This document shows, in pieces, positions 46,010 through 54,824 of a DNA stretch of 64,000 bases. A program made the translations under genes and the position numbers. Position 1 is the stretch's first letter. Each line of letters starts with the position of its first letter. The DNA comes from Cyclobacterium sp. SYSU L10401 (GTDB lineage: Bacteria; Bacteroidota; Bacteroidia; Cytophagales; Cyclobacteriaceae). Location of the stretch: the NCBI RefSeq assembly GCF_010993705.1, contig NZ_WOFO01000001.1, positions 322,001 through 386,000 of the forward strand. The letters run 5' to 3'. Under the pieces are notes generated by a model that saw nothing but the letters and a program-made list of their open reading frames with translations, was not told the DNA's origin and did no database searches.

Positions 46010-46043
46010 ATACCGATCGGGTGCGATCCTACCCGATAGGTAT
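46010..46043. repeat. Long hairpin in a structured, possible origin region
   Basis: Arms ATACCGATCGGGT and ACCCGATAGGTAT (12 of 13 pairs) around an 8-base loop. Just left, GATAAT/ATTATC pairs within 45983-46007. There is no T tract for termination. The cluster lies between the replication-like gene and the pentapeptide gene and could be an origin, an operator or a recombination site. Confidence 0.5.
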
Positions 46044-46168
46044 CGATGGTTAGCGAATGGTTGCGATAAACATGAATTGGTTTTTTGCAAGAAAAACGAA
46101 TTCCCTGTATGTTTGGGGCCCATCCTTAGAGAAATTCAGTAAATATCTAACATCAATAATAATATGGC

Positions 46169-46822
46169 ATGCCTGATTTAACTAGAAATGAGATTGTAGA
46201 GCTATTATCCAGACATGGAAGTGGTGTAAATTTACAAAATAAAGATCTAAGAGGACTCGATTTAAGTCAATTATCCTTTTTAGGAGCTAATTATGAAGAT
46301 TTAGATATTCAACACGCAAAATGTTTTGGAGCAAATCTGAGAGAAGCTAATCTAAATGGAACAAACTTAGAGGGAGCAAATCTGAAAGGTGCGGATCTTA
46401 TGGGTGCGGATCTTAGAGGGGCAAACCTTCGAGGAACAAATCTTTCAGAAGCATACCTACGAGGAGCAGACCTTAGAGAAGCAAAATTGAAAGGATCAGA
46501 TTTTCTTTACACTAACTTTGAAAGAGCAAATTTAAAAGAAGTTAATTTTGAAGGAGAGATACTTAGGGATACTTATTTTATATGGTCAAACCTAGAAGGA
46601 GCAAACTTTGATGGAGCGGACCTTACAAGAGCTGATTTTTCGTTTGCCAACCTTCAAGGAGCAACTTTAAGAAGAGCACATTTTTACAGGGCAGAACTAA
46701 CAGGAGCCGTGCTTCATAGAGCGGATTTTAGAGATGCTAACCTTAAAGGAGTAGATTTCTTCAGGGTTAACATTACAGGAGCAAACATTGCTGGAGCTAA
46801 ATTTGATGAGCTTTCATTCTAA
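46169..46822 (+). CDS. Pentapeptide-repeat protein
   Basis: 217 residues, of which about 40-215 are tandem pentapeptides of the A(D/N)LxG type (ANLNGTNLEG, ADLMGADLRG). They should fold as a right-handed quadrilateral beta-helix. Some members mimic DNA and protect gyrase (Qnr), others have no known role; nothing here points to one. It is flanked on both sides by terminase small-subunit remnants, which suggests insertion or duplication around it. Confidence 0.9.
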   Translation: MPDLTRNEIVELLSRHGSGVNLQNKDLRGLDLSQLSFLGANYEDLDIQHAKCFGANLREANLNGTNLEGANLKGADLMGADLRGANLRGTNLSEAYLRGADLREAKLKGSDFLYTNFERANLKEVNFEGEILRDTYFIWSNLEGANFDGADLTRADFSFANLQGATLRRAHFYRAELTGAVLHRADFRDANLKGVDFFRVNITGANIAGAKFDELSF

Positions 46823-46921
46823 GAAAGAAATATCAAAATATAAATGTAGTTTGAACTTATTACGAATATTAAAAAGGAAAAAAACTGTATTCACAGAGTT
46901 TGATATATACCAGGAGAAGTC

Positions 46922-47344
46922 TATTTAACCACCAAAGAACTTCACTTTGCTGAGCACTATCTTGGTGAAGCAAAAATGAATGCTACAGAAGCGGCGAAAC
47001 TTGCGGGGTACAGTGAACATTCTGCAAGACAACAAGCGCATGAGAACCTTACAAAACCTTAAAAAACCTTACATTCAGGCAAAGGATCAAAAATTCTTGA
47101 AAAAATTGAGGTAACGCAGGAAAAGGTATTGACAGAAATCGCAAAAATTAACATTTCCGATATCACTGAATTTTTTAATGATGACTGGTCTTTAAAGGCA
47201 CTCAGTCCGGTTGATCCAAATACAACGAGCGCCGTCAAGTCCTTCAAAAAAACAGAATCCGGTTTTGCTATCCAATCACAAGATAAAATTAAAGCCTTGA
47301 TGTTGCTATGGGAATTAGTAACAAGTGATGATGTTAATCAATAG
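46922..47344 (+). pseudogene. Terminase small subunit remnant 2
   Basis: One frame reads LTTKELHFAEHYLGEAKMNATEAAKLAGYSEHSARQQ up to a TAA at 47060, then continues in the same frame (KGSKILEKIEVTQEKVLTEI ... to TAG 47342). The domain is Terminase_2. The stop lies in two near-identical 10-mers (ACAAAACCTT AAAAAACCTT), so a short duplication seems to have disrupted the gene. The DNA of its helix-turn-helix part closely resembles remnant 1. Confidence 0.75.
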
Positions 47345-47524
47345 TCAATACCCCTATTGAAAAATATCCTTTGAAATTTTTTTTTTTTATTCGCAATAAT
47401 CATTGGATTTCAGTAGCACCAAGTTTAAATTTTCATTTTTACGATGAATAACCAAATATTTTTAGAATATTTAAGGGTCAACTAAATTTTTGTGGGCACA
47501 TTATTATTCTTTCCTGTTGAATGG

Positions 47525-47560
47525 TATATTTGACAATGTTGTCTAAACTAATGTGTCAAA
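47525..47560 (+). promoter_or_regulatory. Promoter and operator of the defence operon
   Basis: TATATTTG (47525-47532) fits the -7 element TAnnTTTG; no clear -33 is seen. Directly after it lie GACAA-TG-TTGTC (47533-47544) and the wider TTTGACA...TGTCAAA pair (47529-47535 and 47554-47560), ending at the start codon of the XRE regulator. Such nested palindromes fit autorepression by that protein, as with restriction-modification controllers. Confidence 0.6.
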
Positions 47561-47845
47561 ATGAAGAATGCTGATTTCGGACAATATTTGAGGACGCTAC
47601 GTGAGGATAAAGGTATCCCCCAACGAAAGGTTGCTCAGCGTCTCGATATTGATACAAGTACGCTCTCAAAGATCGAACTAGGAGAAAGACCGTTATTACT
47701 TTCAATGCTTGCAGGATTAGCGGAGGTTTTGGATGTTGACTTCAAAGAACTTCAAATCAAGTATATTTCAGAAAGCATATTGTTTACCTTTGAAGGGCAG
47801 CTCTATTTAAAAGAGGCTTTAAAAAAGACGTTAAAAAGCATGTAA
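47561..47845 (+). CDS. XRE-family regulator heading the defence operon
   Basis: 94 residues: an HTH_3 domain (about 5-62: FGQYLRTLREDKGIPQRKVA, STLSKIELGERPLL) and a short helical tail. Similar small regulators (controller proteins) delay expression of nucleases until DNA is protected. The stop codon is immediately followed by the helicase ATG (47846), and palindromes cover its promoter, so autoregulation of the whole operon is likely. Confidence 0.87.
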   Translation: MKNADFGQYLRTLREDKGIPQRKVAQRLDIDTSTLSKIELGERPLLLSMLAGLAEVLDVDFKELQIKYISESILFTFEGQLYLKEALKKTLKSM

Positions 47846-50800
47846 ATGTCAACAGACCTAACCTTTTTCACTAACGAGAAAAATCACTCGCTTTTAGATA
47901 GATTCAAAGCAACCCTCAACAACACCAAATATTTTGATATTTTGGTTGGCTATTTCAGGTCTAGCGGGTTTTACCAGTTATATCAGTCCCTGGAAGAGAT
48001 TGAGAAAATTAGAGTATTGGTTGGTCTTAATGTGGACAAGAATGCCTTCGATTTGATGACGGCTCAGGAAGAGCGAGGACTGCTAGATTTTGAATCTCAC
48101 AAAAGAACCAAAGAACAATTCCAAAAGAACCTTATTCAAGAAATTGAAAATTCCCCGGAAGATGATGAACGGTTACAGTTGGGAGTTCAAAAGTTTGTTG
48201 AATTTCTATCAAGAGAATGTTCTAACAATGGGCTTGATCCTAAACACTTTGGAAATGGGAAGAAGCTGGAAATACGTGCTTATCCGTCCAAAAACCTTCA
48301 TGCGAAAGTATACATCAGCAGATATGACGAATCAGTAAGCAACATTCAATATGGATCAGTAATAACTGGCTCCAGTAATTTTTCAGAATCTGGTTTTGTA
48401 GCACAAAGAGAGTTCAATGTTGAACTCAAGAATCGTACAGATGTAAATTTCGCTTTAGAACAATTCGAAGCGCTTTGGAGTGAATCAGTAGATATTTCGG
48501 AAGATTTTATTGATGCCGCCACTAATAAGACTTGGCTAAATGACAAAATTGATCCCTATGACCTATACTTAAAATGTATCTACGAATACTTGGAAGAAGA
48601 TATCAATCTGGAAGAAGATTGGGAACCTTATCTTCCAGAGGGTTTCATGGAGCTTCGTTACCAGAAACAAGCTGCAACAAACGCAAAAAAGATTCTGGAA
48701 ACCTACAATGGCGTTTTCTTGGCCGATGTGGTAGGTCTTGGGAAAACCTTCATTTCTGCTTTGCTTCTACAGCAGTTGCAGGGTCACGTCCTGATCGTAT
48801 GTCCACCTGTGCTCAAAGACTATTGGGAAGAGTCACTGAGAGATTTTGGTGTGCGTAGTTTTAAAGTTGAATCCTTAGGGAAACTGGAAAACATTGTAAA
48901 TGGCGACATTTCTAAATACAAATACATCTTAGTAGATGAAGCCCATAGGTTCAGAAATGAAGGCACGCAGGCTTATGCACATTTGTTAGATATTTGCCGG
49001 GGCAAGAAAGTCATTCTGGTTACGGCTACACCTATCAACAATACCGTTGATGATATTTTCGCCCAGCTCAAACTATTCCAGCCGCCGAAGAATTCCACAA
49101 TTCCTGGTGTTCCCGATTTACAAAAGTTTTTCAATGACTTAAAGAAGAGGCTCAAGGCGGCAAAACCTAAAAAGACGAACGCTATCGAATTGATCGATTA
49201 TGATTTGGAAATCGAAAAACAAGAATACAAAAATGCAGTCAAAGAAGTTTCTGATTCTATACGAGGCAAGATTTTGAAGTTTGTAATGGTTAGACGTACC
49301 CGTACGGACGTAAAGAAATTCTTCAAAGACGATGTCAATAAACAGGGTCTGGTTTTTCCTGATGTTTCAGACCCCGGAAGAATAGTCTATCAATTTGAAG
49401 ACGAACTTGAAACGATCTTTCATCAAACCATAGAGCTATTGCACAAATTCAAATATACTCGATACATCCCTCTACTTTACTACGCTGGTAACAAAGAACT
49501 GACAGAGTTTGAAAGACAGCAGCAGCGAAACATAGGAGGCTTTATGAAAGGTATCCTAGTCAAACGTCTAGAGAGCAGCTTCTATGCTTTTAAAATGAGC
49601 ATTTCTAGGTTCATTGAATCCTATGAGAAATTTATAGCAATGTACAAGCAGGGCACGGTTTACATAAGCAAAAAGGCCAACGTATACGATCTGATTGAAA
49701 ACGATGATTTCAGTACTCTAGAAGTTTTGGTTGAGAAAGACAAAGCTCAGAAATACATTTCCGAAGATTTTACTGAGAATTTTCAGTCTAATTTGGAATA
49801 TGATATAACCATCCTCAAACAAATTAAAGAGCTATGGAAGGGAGTGAATGAAGATCCAAAGATTGACAAATTCATTCATGAACTTCAAAAAAGACCTGAA
49901 CTAAAGAAACAAAAGATTGTCATTTTCACCGAGTCTAAAGAAACAGGTGACTATTTATTTGAGAAGATGTTGAAAGCATTTCCGAAAAAGGTTATGTTCT
50001 ACAGCTCAAAAGGTGGTCGTCATGAAAACCTGAAGTTGGTTTCAAAAAATGCCATCGCCCGGGACCTTATTCGAGACAACTTTGATCCGAATCAAAAATC
50101 TACCTATCAGGTAGATAACATCAAATATCTGATTACAACAGACGTGCTTGCTGAAGGAATCAACCTACATCGATCAAATGTATTGATTAACTATGACTTG
50201 CCCTGGAACCCTACTAGAGTACTACAGCGTGCTGGTCGAGTCAACCGCCTAGGCTCTAAGTTCAAAAACGTTCATATTTTCAATTTCTTCCCCACCACTC
50301 ATTCAGATGTACACTTGGGATTAGAGGCGAACATTACTAACAAGCTCCAGATGTTTCATTACATCATGGGTGAGGATGCTAAATACCTCACAGATGGTGA
50401 AGAAATTGGTACTCAGGAACTCTTCAACACCCTAAATAGCAAAACGGCCTACACAGGTGAAGATGGTGAGGAATCTTCTGAGCTGAAGTATCTCGAAATG
50501 ATGCGTACTCTACGGGACGAAAACCCTGATAAATTTGATCAGATTAAGAAGCTCCCCAAAAAAGCAAGGTCAGGTAAGAAGACACAAAAAATTGAAAACA
50601 ATGAGTTGGTTACCTTCTTTCGATTAGGGAAGCTAAAGAAATTTTATAGGTATCAGGAGCGAAAATCGCAGGAAATCAACTTTTTCGATGCTGTGGAGCT
50701 ATTAGAGTGTAAACCCGAAACCCCTAGACAGAGAATACCCCAGGAATATTTCAAACTGCTCAATGTCAACAAGGCAAGGTTTGAAATTGATACCACGCAG

Positions 50801-51154
50801 GGACAGGAACCGACTAAAACCGGAGGTGGCAGATCAAATACTGCGTTCATTGAGCGGATCTTGAAAGACAAGCTATTCAAAAACTTTAAGAAATTCACTG
50901 ACACTGACGATGAGTTTTTGGAAGAAGTAAAGAAACAACTAGCCGATGGGTTGATCGCTAAGAAAACAGCCCAGGTGGTTAAAAAAGAAATCGAACAGGC
51001 GGTAAGCAAACAAGGTATAATAGACCCTATGAAAGTACTATTTATCCTTCAGAAACACATCAAGATAACGACTTCGCATGATGTCAAACAGTCAAGCAGC
51101 TATCATAAGCGTGAAGTCATTCTCTCCGGGTATTTAATAAATCATAATCAGTGA
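47846..51154 (+). CDS. PLD-nuclease and SF2 (SNF2-like) helicase fusion
   Basis: 1102 residues. Residues about 1-200 form a PLD-like domain with H152-A-K154 and GSSNFSESG (175-183). Residues about 270-880 are a superfamily 2 translocase: motif I VGLGKT (296-301), DEAH (364-367), TATPINN, then the C-terminal helicase domain with TDVLAEGINLHR and QRAGRVNRLGS. It could move along DNA and cut or scan. No spacing to the XRE gene and 10 bases to the next gene. The architecture recalls helicases beside DISARM or type I-like methylases, but the DISARM partners drmA and drmB are absent. Confidence 0.9.
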   Translation: MSTDLTFFTNEKNHSLLDRFKATLNNTKYFDILVGYFRSSGFYQLYQSLEEIEKIRVLVGLNVDKNAFDLMTAQEERGLLDFESHKRTKEQFQKNLIQEIENSPEDDERLQLGVQKFVEFLSRECSNNGLDPKHFGNGKKLEIRAYPSKNLHAKVYISRYDESVSNIQYGSVITGSSNFSESGFVAQREFNVELKNRTDVNFALEQFEALWSESVDISEDFIDAATNKTWLNDKIDPYDLYLKCIYEYLEEDINLEEDWEPYLPEGFMELRYQKQAATNAKKILETYNGVFLADVVGLGKTFISALLLQQLQGHVLIVCPPVLKDYWEESLRDFGVRSFKVESLGKLENIVNGDISKYKYILVDEAHRFRNEGTQAYAHLLDICRGKKVILVTATPINNTVDDIFAQLKLFQPPKNSTIPGVPDLQKFFNDLKKRLKAAKPKKTNAIELIDYDLEIEKQEYKNAVKEVSDSIRGKILKFVMVRRTRTDVKKFFKDDVNKQGLVFPDVSDPGRIVYQFEDELETIFHQTIELLHKFKYTRYIPLLYYAGNKELTEFERQQQRNIGGFMKGILVKRLESSFYAFKMSISRFIESYEKFIAMYKQGTVYISKKANVYDLIENDDFSTLEVLVEKDKAQKYISEDFTENFQSNLEYDITILKQIKELWKGVNEDPKIDKFIHELQKRPELKKQKIVIFTESKETGDYLFEKMLKAFPKKVMFYSSKGGRHENLKLVSKNAIARDLIRDNFDPNQKSTYQVDNIKYLITTDVLAEGINLHRSNVLINYDLPWNPTRVLQRAGRVNRLGSKFKNVHIFNFFPTTHSDVHLGLEANITNKLQMFHYIMGEDAKYLTDGEEIGTQELFNTLNSKTAYTGEDGEESSELKYLEMMRTLRDENPDKFDQIKKLPKKARSGKKTQKIENNELVTFFRLGKLKKFYRYQERKSQEINFFDAVELLECKPETPRQRIPQEYFKLLNVNKARFEIDTTQGQEPTKTGGGRSNTAFIERILKDKLFKNFKKFTDTDDEFLEEVKKQLADGLIAKKTAQVVKKEIEQAVSKQGIIDPMKVLFILQKHIKITTSHDVKQSSSYHKREVILSGYLINHNQ

Positions 51155-51164
51155 TTCTAACAAT

Positions 51165-54100
51165 ATGAAGCGACCAGAGGCTATAAAACTAATAGAATCC
51201 ACCTTCAACCAGGCGTTTGATGAGGACAGATTTACACTTTTCATCAAAAACTTCCTGAATGATATTGATACAAACAGGTACAACGAGTTCAAAGGAGCGT
51301 ATGTAAAAGAAGCATATAGAGATCATGTTACACAATACAAGCGCATTGGCAAATACATAGATCCTGAAGGTGAAGCACTGGATGTCCTGATTGTAGAACT
51401 CAAAGACCAAAGCAAACTTGATCGTACTAGAACGGCACTTAGAAATTTCGTACTCACTCATCTTGAACAAAGGGAAAAGGACTATGCGCTGGTTGCATTT
51501 TATAGCAAATCTGACAATGGTGCGGACTGGCGTTTCTCTTTCGTAAAGCTCGAGTACCGAACTGAGGTCAACAAAGGCAAGCTCAAGCAGAAAAAACAGC
51601 TAACACCTGCCAAGAGGTATTCTTTCTTGGTAGGTGAACATGAGAAGGCACACACAGCCAAGTCTCAGTTGATCCCACTGCTGCAGAACATCTACAACAA
51701 CCCCACCATTGAGCAGATTGAGGAGGCATTCAGCATTGAGACGGTTACCGACGAATTCTTCGAGCAGTACAAACTACTGTTTGGTAAGTTGGTTGAGCAG
51801 TTTGATAAGGATAGCACGCTATTGGTTGAACTAAAAAGTAGCAACATTGACACATCCCGATTTGCTAAAAAATTATTGGGGCAAATCGTATTCCTCTACT
51901 TCCTTCAAAAGAAAGGCTGGATGGGTGTAGACAAAGAGCAACCTTGGGGCAAGGGTAACAAGCGATTTATCCAGAGTCTTTATGACAGGGCACTGAGCGA
52001 AAACAAAAACTTCTTCAATACCTCCTTGCAAACACTCTTTTACAAGGCATTGGCTAAGGAACACAACGACCATGGAATTAAAGGGTATTTCGCAGAACTC
52101 AAATGCAGAATACCATTCCTGAATGGCGGATTGTTTGAGGCGGACTATGATTGGCAAAAAGCCAACATTTCTATTCCTAATGGTCTGTTTAGAAATGATG
52201 AAAAACTAAAATCCGGTGATGAAGGAACAGGTATCCTGGATGTCTTTGACCGGTACAACTTCACGATCAAAGAAGACGAACCACTGGAAAAAGAAGTGGC
52301 TGTTGATCCTGAGATGTTGGGTAAGGTGTTTGAAAACATGCTGGAAGTCACGGAGCGTAAAAGTAAGGGTGCGTTCTACACGCCTAGGGAGATCGTTCAC
52401 TACATGTGTCAGGAGTCGCTGATTAATTACCTGGACAACTCCATCAACAACTACACTCCTACCTATCAGGGATTGGGGAACGACCAGCTGTCCATTACAC
52501 CAGATGAGAAGAAAGGCCAGCAACTGCTTAACATTGAGCACTCCAATGTGAACGTGCCATTGGTGGATCTGGAAGAGTTTATTCGCAAGGGCTTCTTCAT
52601 GCTGGAAAACGACCTGAGGGTACTCAGGGAAGGGAAAGAAACCCGCACCTATAAGTTTCAACTTCCTGAGTCCATTCGAACACATGCCGATGCGCTGGAC
52701 AAATATATTTCCAAAATTAAAATCTGCGATCCGGCCATTGGTTCCGGGGCATTCCCTGTAGGGCTCCTTCTGGAGCTGGTCAATGCACAGCTCGTACTCA
52801 AGCAATACCTCAGCCCTAGGTACTTCAAAGAAAAGCTCAAGACAATTGGACTGACACAAGAAGAATATGAATCTAATGAAAGCCGCTATATCTACCGGCT
52901 CAAACGTCACACCATACAGGAAAGTATCTATGGAGTAGATATAGACGCTTCGGCTATAGATGTGGCCAGGCTCAGGCTCTGGCTCTCGTTGGTGGTGGAT
53001 GAAGAAGACCTGGACAACATTGAAGCCCTTCCAAATCTAGACTATAAAATTGTTTGTGGTAATTCGTTGATCGGGTTGCCGTCACAGGGTGTCGCTCGTT
53101 ACCCCACTTTGAGCAATGAGTTAGAAGAATTGAAAGCTAAATTCTTTAAAGAAACCAATCAGGATGAAAAGGAATCGCTGAGGAATCAAATCAATGAGAA
53201 AATCGCTCATGTACTAAGAGCAGCTGAAGATTTTGAAGGATATAAAATTGACTTTGATTTTACTCTATTCTTTTCGGAAGTATGGCGTGAAAAAGGAGGT
53301 TTTGATGTGGTAATTGGAAATCCACCGTATTTGAGAATTCAAGGTATACGGGAAGCAAATTCAACCATTGCCGATATTTTGGTTAGACTATTTGATTCTG
53401 CTACTGGTTCATTTGACCTTTATGTTTGTTTTGCAGAAAAGGGTCTCAGCCTAACTCATCCCAAAGGTTTACTCAATTTTATAATGCCAGTCAAATGGAC
53501 TAATTCTGCTTTTGGAAAGGGTTTAAGAAAAGTTTTATGGCAAAGTAAGGCTGGGCAAAGAATCATATCATTTAGCGCACATCAAGTATTTAATGCATCA
53601 ACATATACAGGAATTCAGTTTTTCCAAAGAAATACTAAAAAATTGTACTATGTAGAATTGAACAAAGATTTACCAAATAAATCTGATCTAGAGGGGTTCA
53701 TTTCTGAATTGAGCGAAAAAGATTTCAATTCATACGACACAAAACACTTAAAAGAAAGTGCCTGGACATTAACTAGTAACAAAGTAGGAAAAGTACTTGA
53801 CAAACTTTCCAACAACATAAATAGTGTCGATAAAACCTTTGCTAAAATATTCCAAGGCTTGGCTACAGGTAGAGACCCAGTGTATTATTTAGTAGATTGT
53901 AAAAAGATTGGAGAGCATATTGAAGGATATTCGAAAGAATTGGATCGCAGAGTAATTATCGAGCGACAATTTACAAAGCCATTACTGAAGGGAGACCAAG
54001 TTCACAGATTTCAAAAATTAACGCGGGAAAACTATGTTGTTTTTCCCTATGAATTCATAGAAGGAAGGGCTCGATTAATGGAGGAACAAGCGATAATAAA

Positions 54101-54824
54101 ATCCTTCCCTAAGGGATATGAATATTTAAAGTTTAATGAAAAAATACTGAGAAATCGGGAAAAAGGTCGTTTTGATATTGATGGTTCTTGGTTCCAATTT
54201 AGTCGTGGACAAGGATTGAATTACGGAACTATTCCCAAACTTTTTTGTCCCGACATTTCATCAAACGGAAATTTCACCTATGATAAGGAAGGTGAGTTTT
54301 ACGGAACTGCGACTTTGTATGGATATATAAAGAACGAATCCTCATCTCACCCTTATGGATTTTATCTTAGTATACTTAACTCAAGTGTTTGTTGGTATTT
54401 CTTAAAAAATACTGGAACTGTTTTGGCCAATGGATACTTTAGATTTAAACCCGATTATCTAAAGCCATTTCCAATTCCAGAGGTGAAAGCAGAATTTGCT
54501 GAGTTAATAAATTCTATTTGCAATTACCTTTTGTTTTTAGATTCTCAAAAAAGAGTTTTATATGATTTTTTTGAACTTTTATTAGATTCAGTAATTCTCG
54601 AACTCTACTTTCCAACAGAAATTCGATCTGCGCAAAAACAAATCATTCAACATTTAGAAGGAATTCAACCCATTTCAGATGAGATGACTGAGGAAGAAAA
54701 ATTCTCCATCATCCAATCCGAGTTTGATCGGCTCTATAGCTCTAATCATCCTGTCAAAATAGCTGTGGAAACCCTTGATAGTGTGGAAGAAGTCAGAACC
54801 ATTAGAGAAGCCTTGAGGAAATGA
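51165..54824 (+). CDS. Eco57I-like nuclease-methyltransferase (type IIG-like)
   Basis: 1219 residues. The N-terminus has a PD-(D/E)XK-like core: D73, E78 and K80 in ALDVLIVELKDQ. The methylase domain shows motif I DPAIGSGA (522-529) and motif IV NPPY (719-722), marking an N6-adenine methyltransferase of the Eco57I/TaqI group; the last 400 residues look like a target-recognition domain with DVARLRLWLSLV before it. It probably recognises, methylates and cleaves DNA with the preceding helicase. It overlaps the ATPase start by 4 bases. Confidence 0.9.
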   Translation: MKRPEAIKLIESTFNQAFDEDRFTLFIKNFLNDIDTNRYNEFKGAYVKEAYRDHVTQYKRIGKYIDPEGEALDVLIVELKDQSKLDRTRTALRNFVLTHLEQREKDYALVAFYSKSDNGADWRFSFVKLEYRTEVNKGKLKQKKQLTPAKRYSFLVGEHEKAHTAKSQLIPLLQNIYNNPTIEQIEEAFSIETVTDEFFEQYKLLFGKLVEQFDKDSTLLVELKSSNIDTSRFAKKLLGQIVFLYFLQKKGWMGVDKEQPWGKGNKRFIQSLYDRALSENKNFFNTSLQTLFYKALAKEHNDHGIKGYFAELKCRIPFLNGGLFEADYDWQKANISIPNGLFRNDEKLKSGDEGTGILDVFDRYNFTIKEDEPLEKEVAVDPEMLGKVFENMLEVTERKSKGAFYTPREIVHYMCQESLINYLDNSINNYTPTYQGLGNDQLSITPDEKKGQQLLNIEHSNVNVPLVDLEEFIRKGFFMLENDLRVLREGKETRTYKFQLPESIRTHADALDKYISKIKICDPAIGSGAFPVGLLLELVNAQLVLKQYLSPRYFKEKLKTIGLTQEEYESNESRYIYRLKRHTIQESIYGVDIDASAIDVARLRLWLSLVVDEEDLDNIEALPNLDYKIVCGNSLIGLPSQGVARYPTLSNELEELKAKFFKETNQDEKESLRNQINEKIAHVLRAAEDFEGYKIDFDFTLFFSEVWREKGGFDVVIGNPPYLRIQGIREANSTIADILVRLFDSATGSFDLYVCFAEKGLSLTHPKGLLNFIMPVKWTNSAFGKGLRKVLWQSKAGQRIISFSAHQVFNASTYTGIQFFQRNTKKLYYVELNKDLPNKSDLEGFISELSEKDFNSYDTKHLKESAWTLTSNKVGKVLDKLSNNINSVDKTFAKIFQGLATGRDPVYYLVDCKKIGEHIEGYSKELDRRVIIERQFTKPLLKGDQVHRFQKLTRENYVVFPYEFIEGRARLMEEQAIIKSFPKGYEYLKFNEKILRNREKGRFDIDGSWFQFSRGQGLNYGTIPKLFCPDISSNGNFTYDKEGEFYGTATLYGYIKNESSSHPYGFYLSILNSSVCWYFLKNTGTVLANGYFRFKPDYLKPFPIPEVKAEFAELINSICNYLLFLDSQKRVLYDFFELLLDSVILELYFPTEIRSAQKQIIQHLEGIQPISDEMTEEEKFSIIQSEFDRLYSSNHPVKIAVETLDSVEEVRTIREALRK

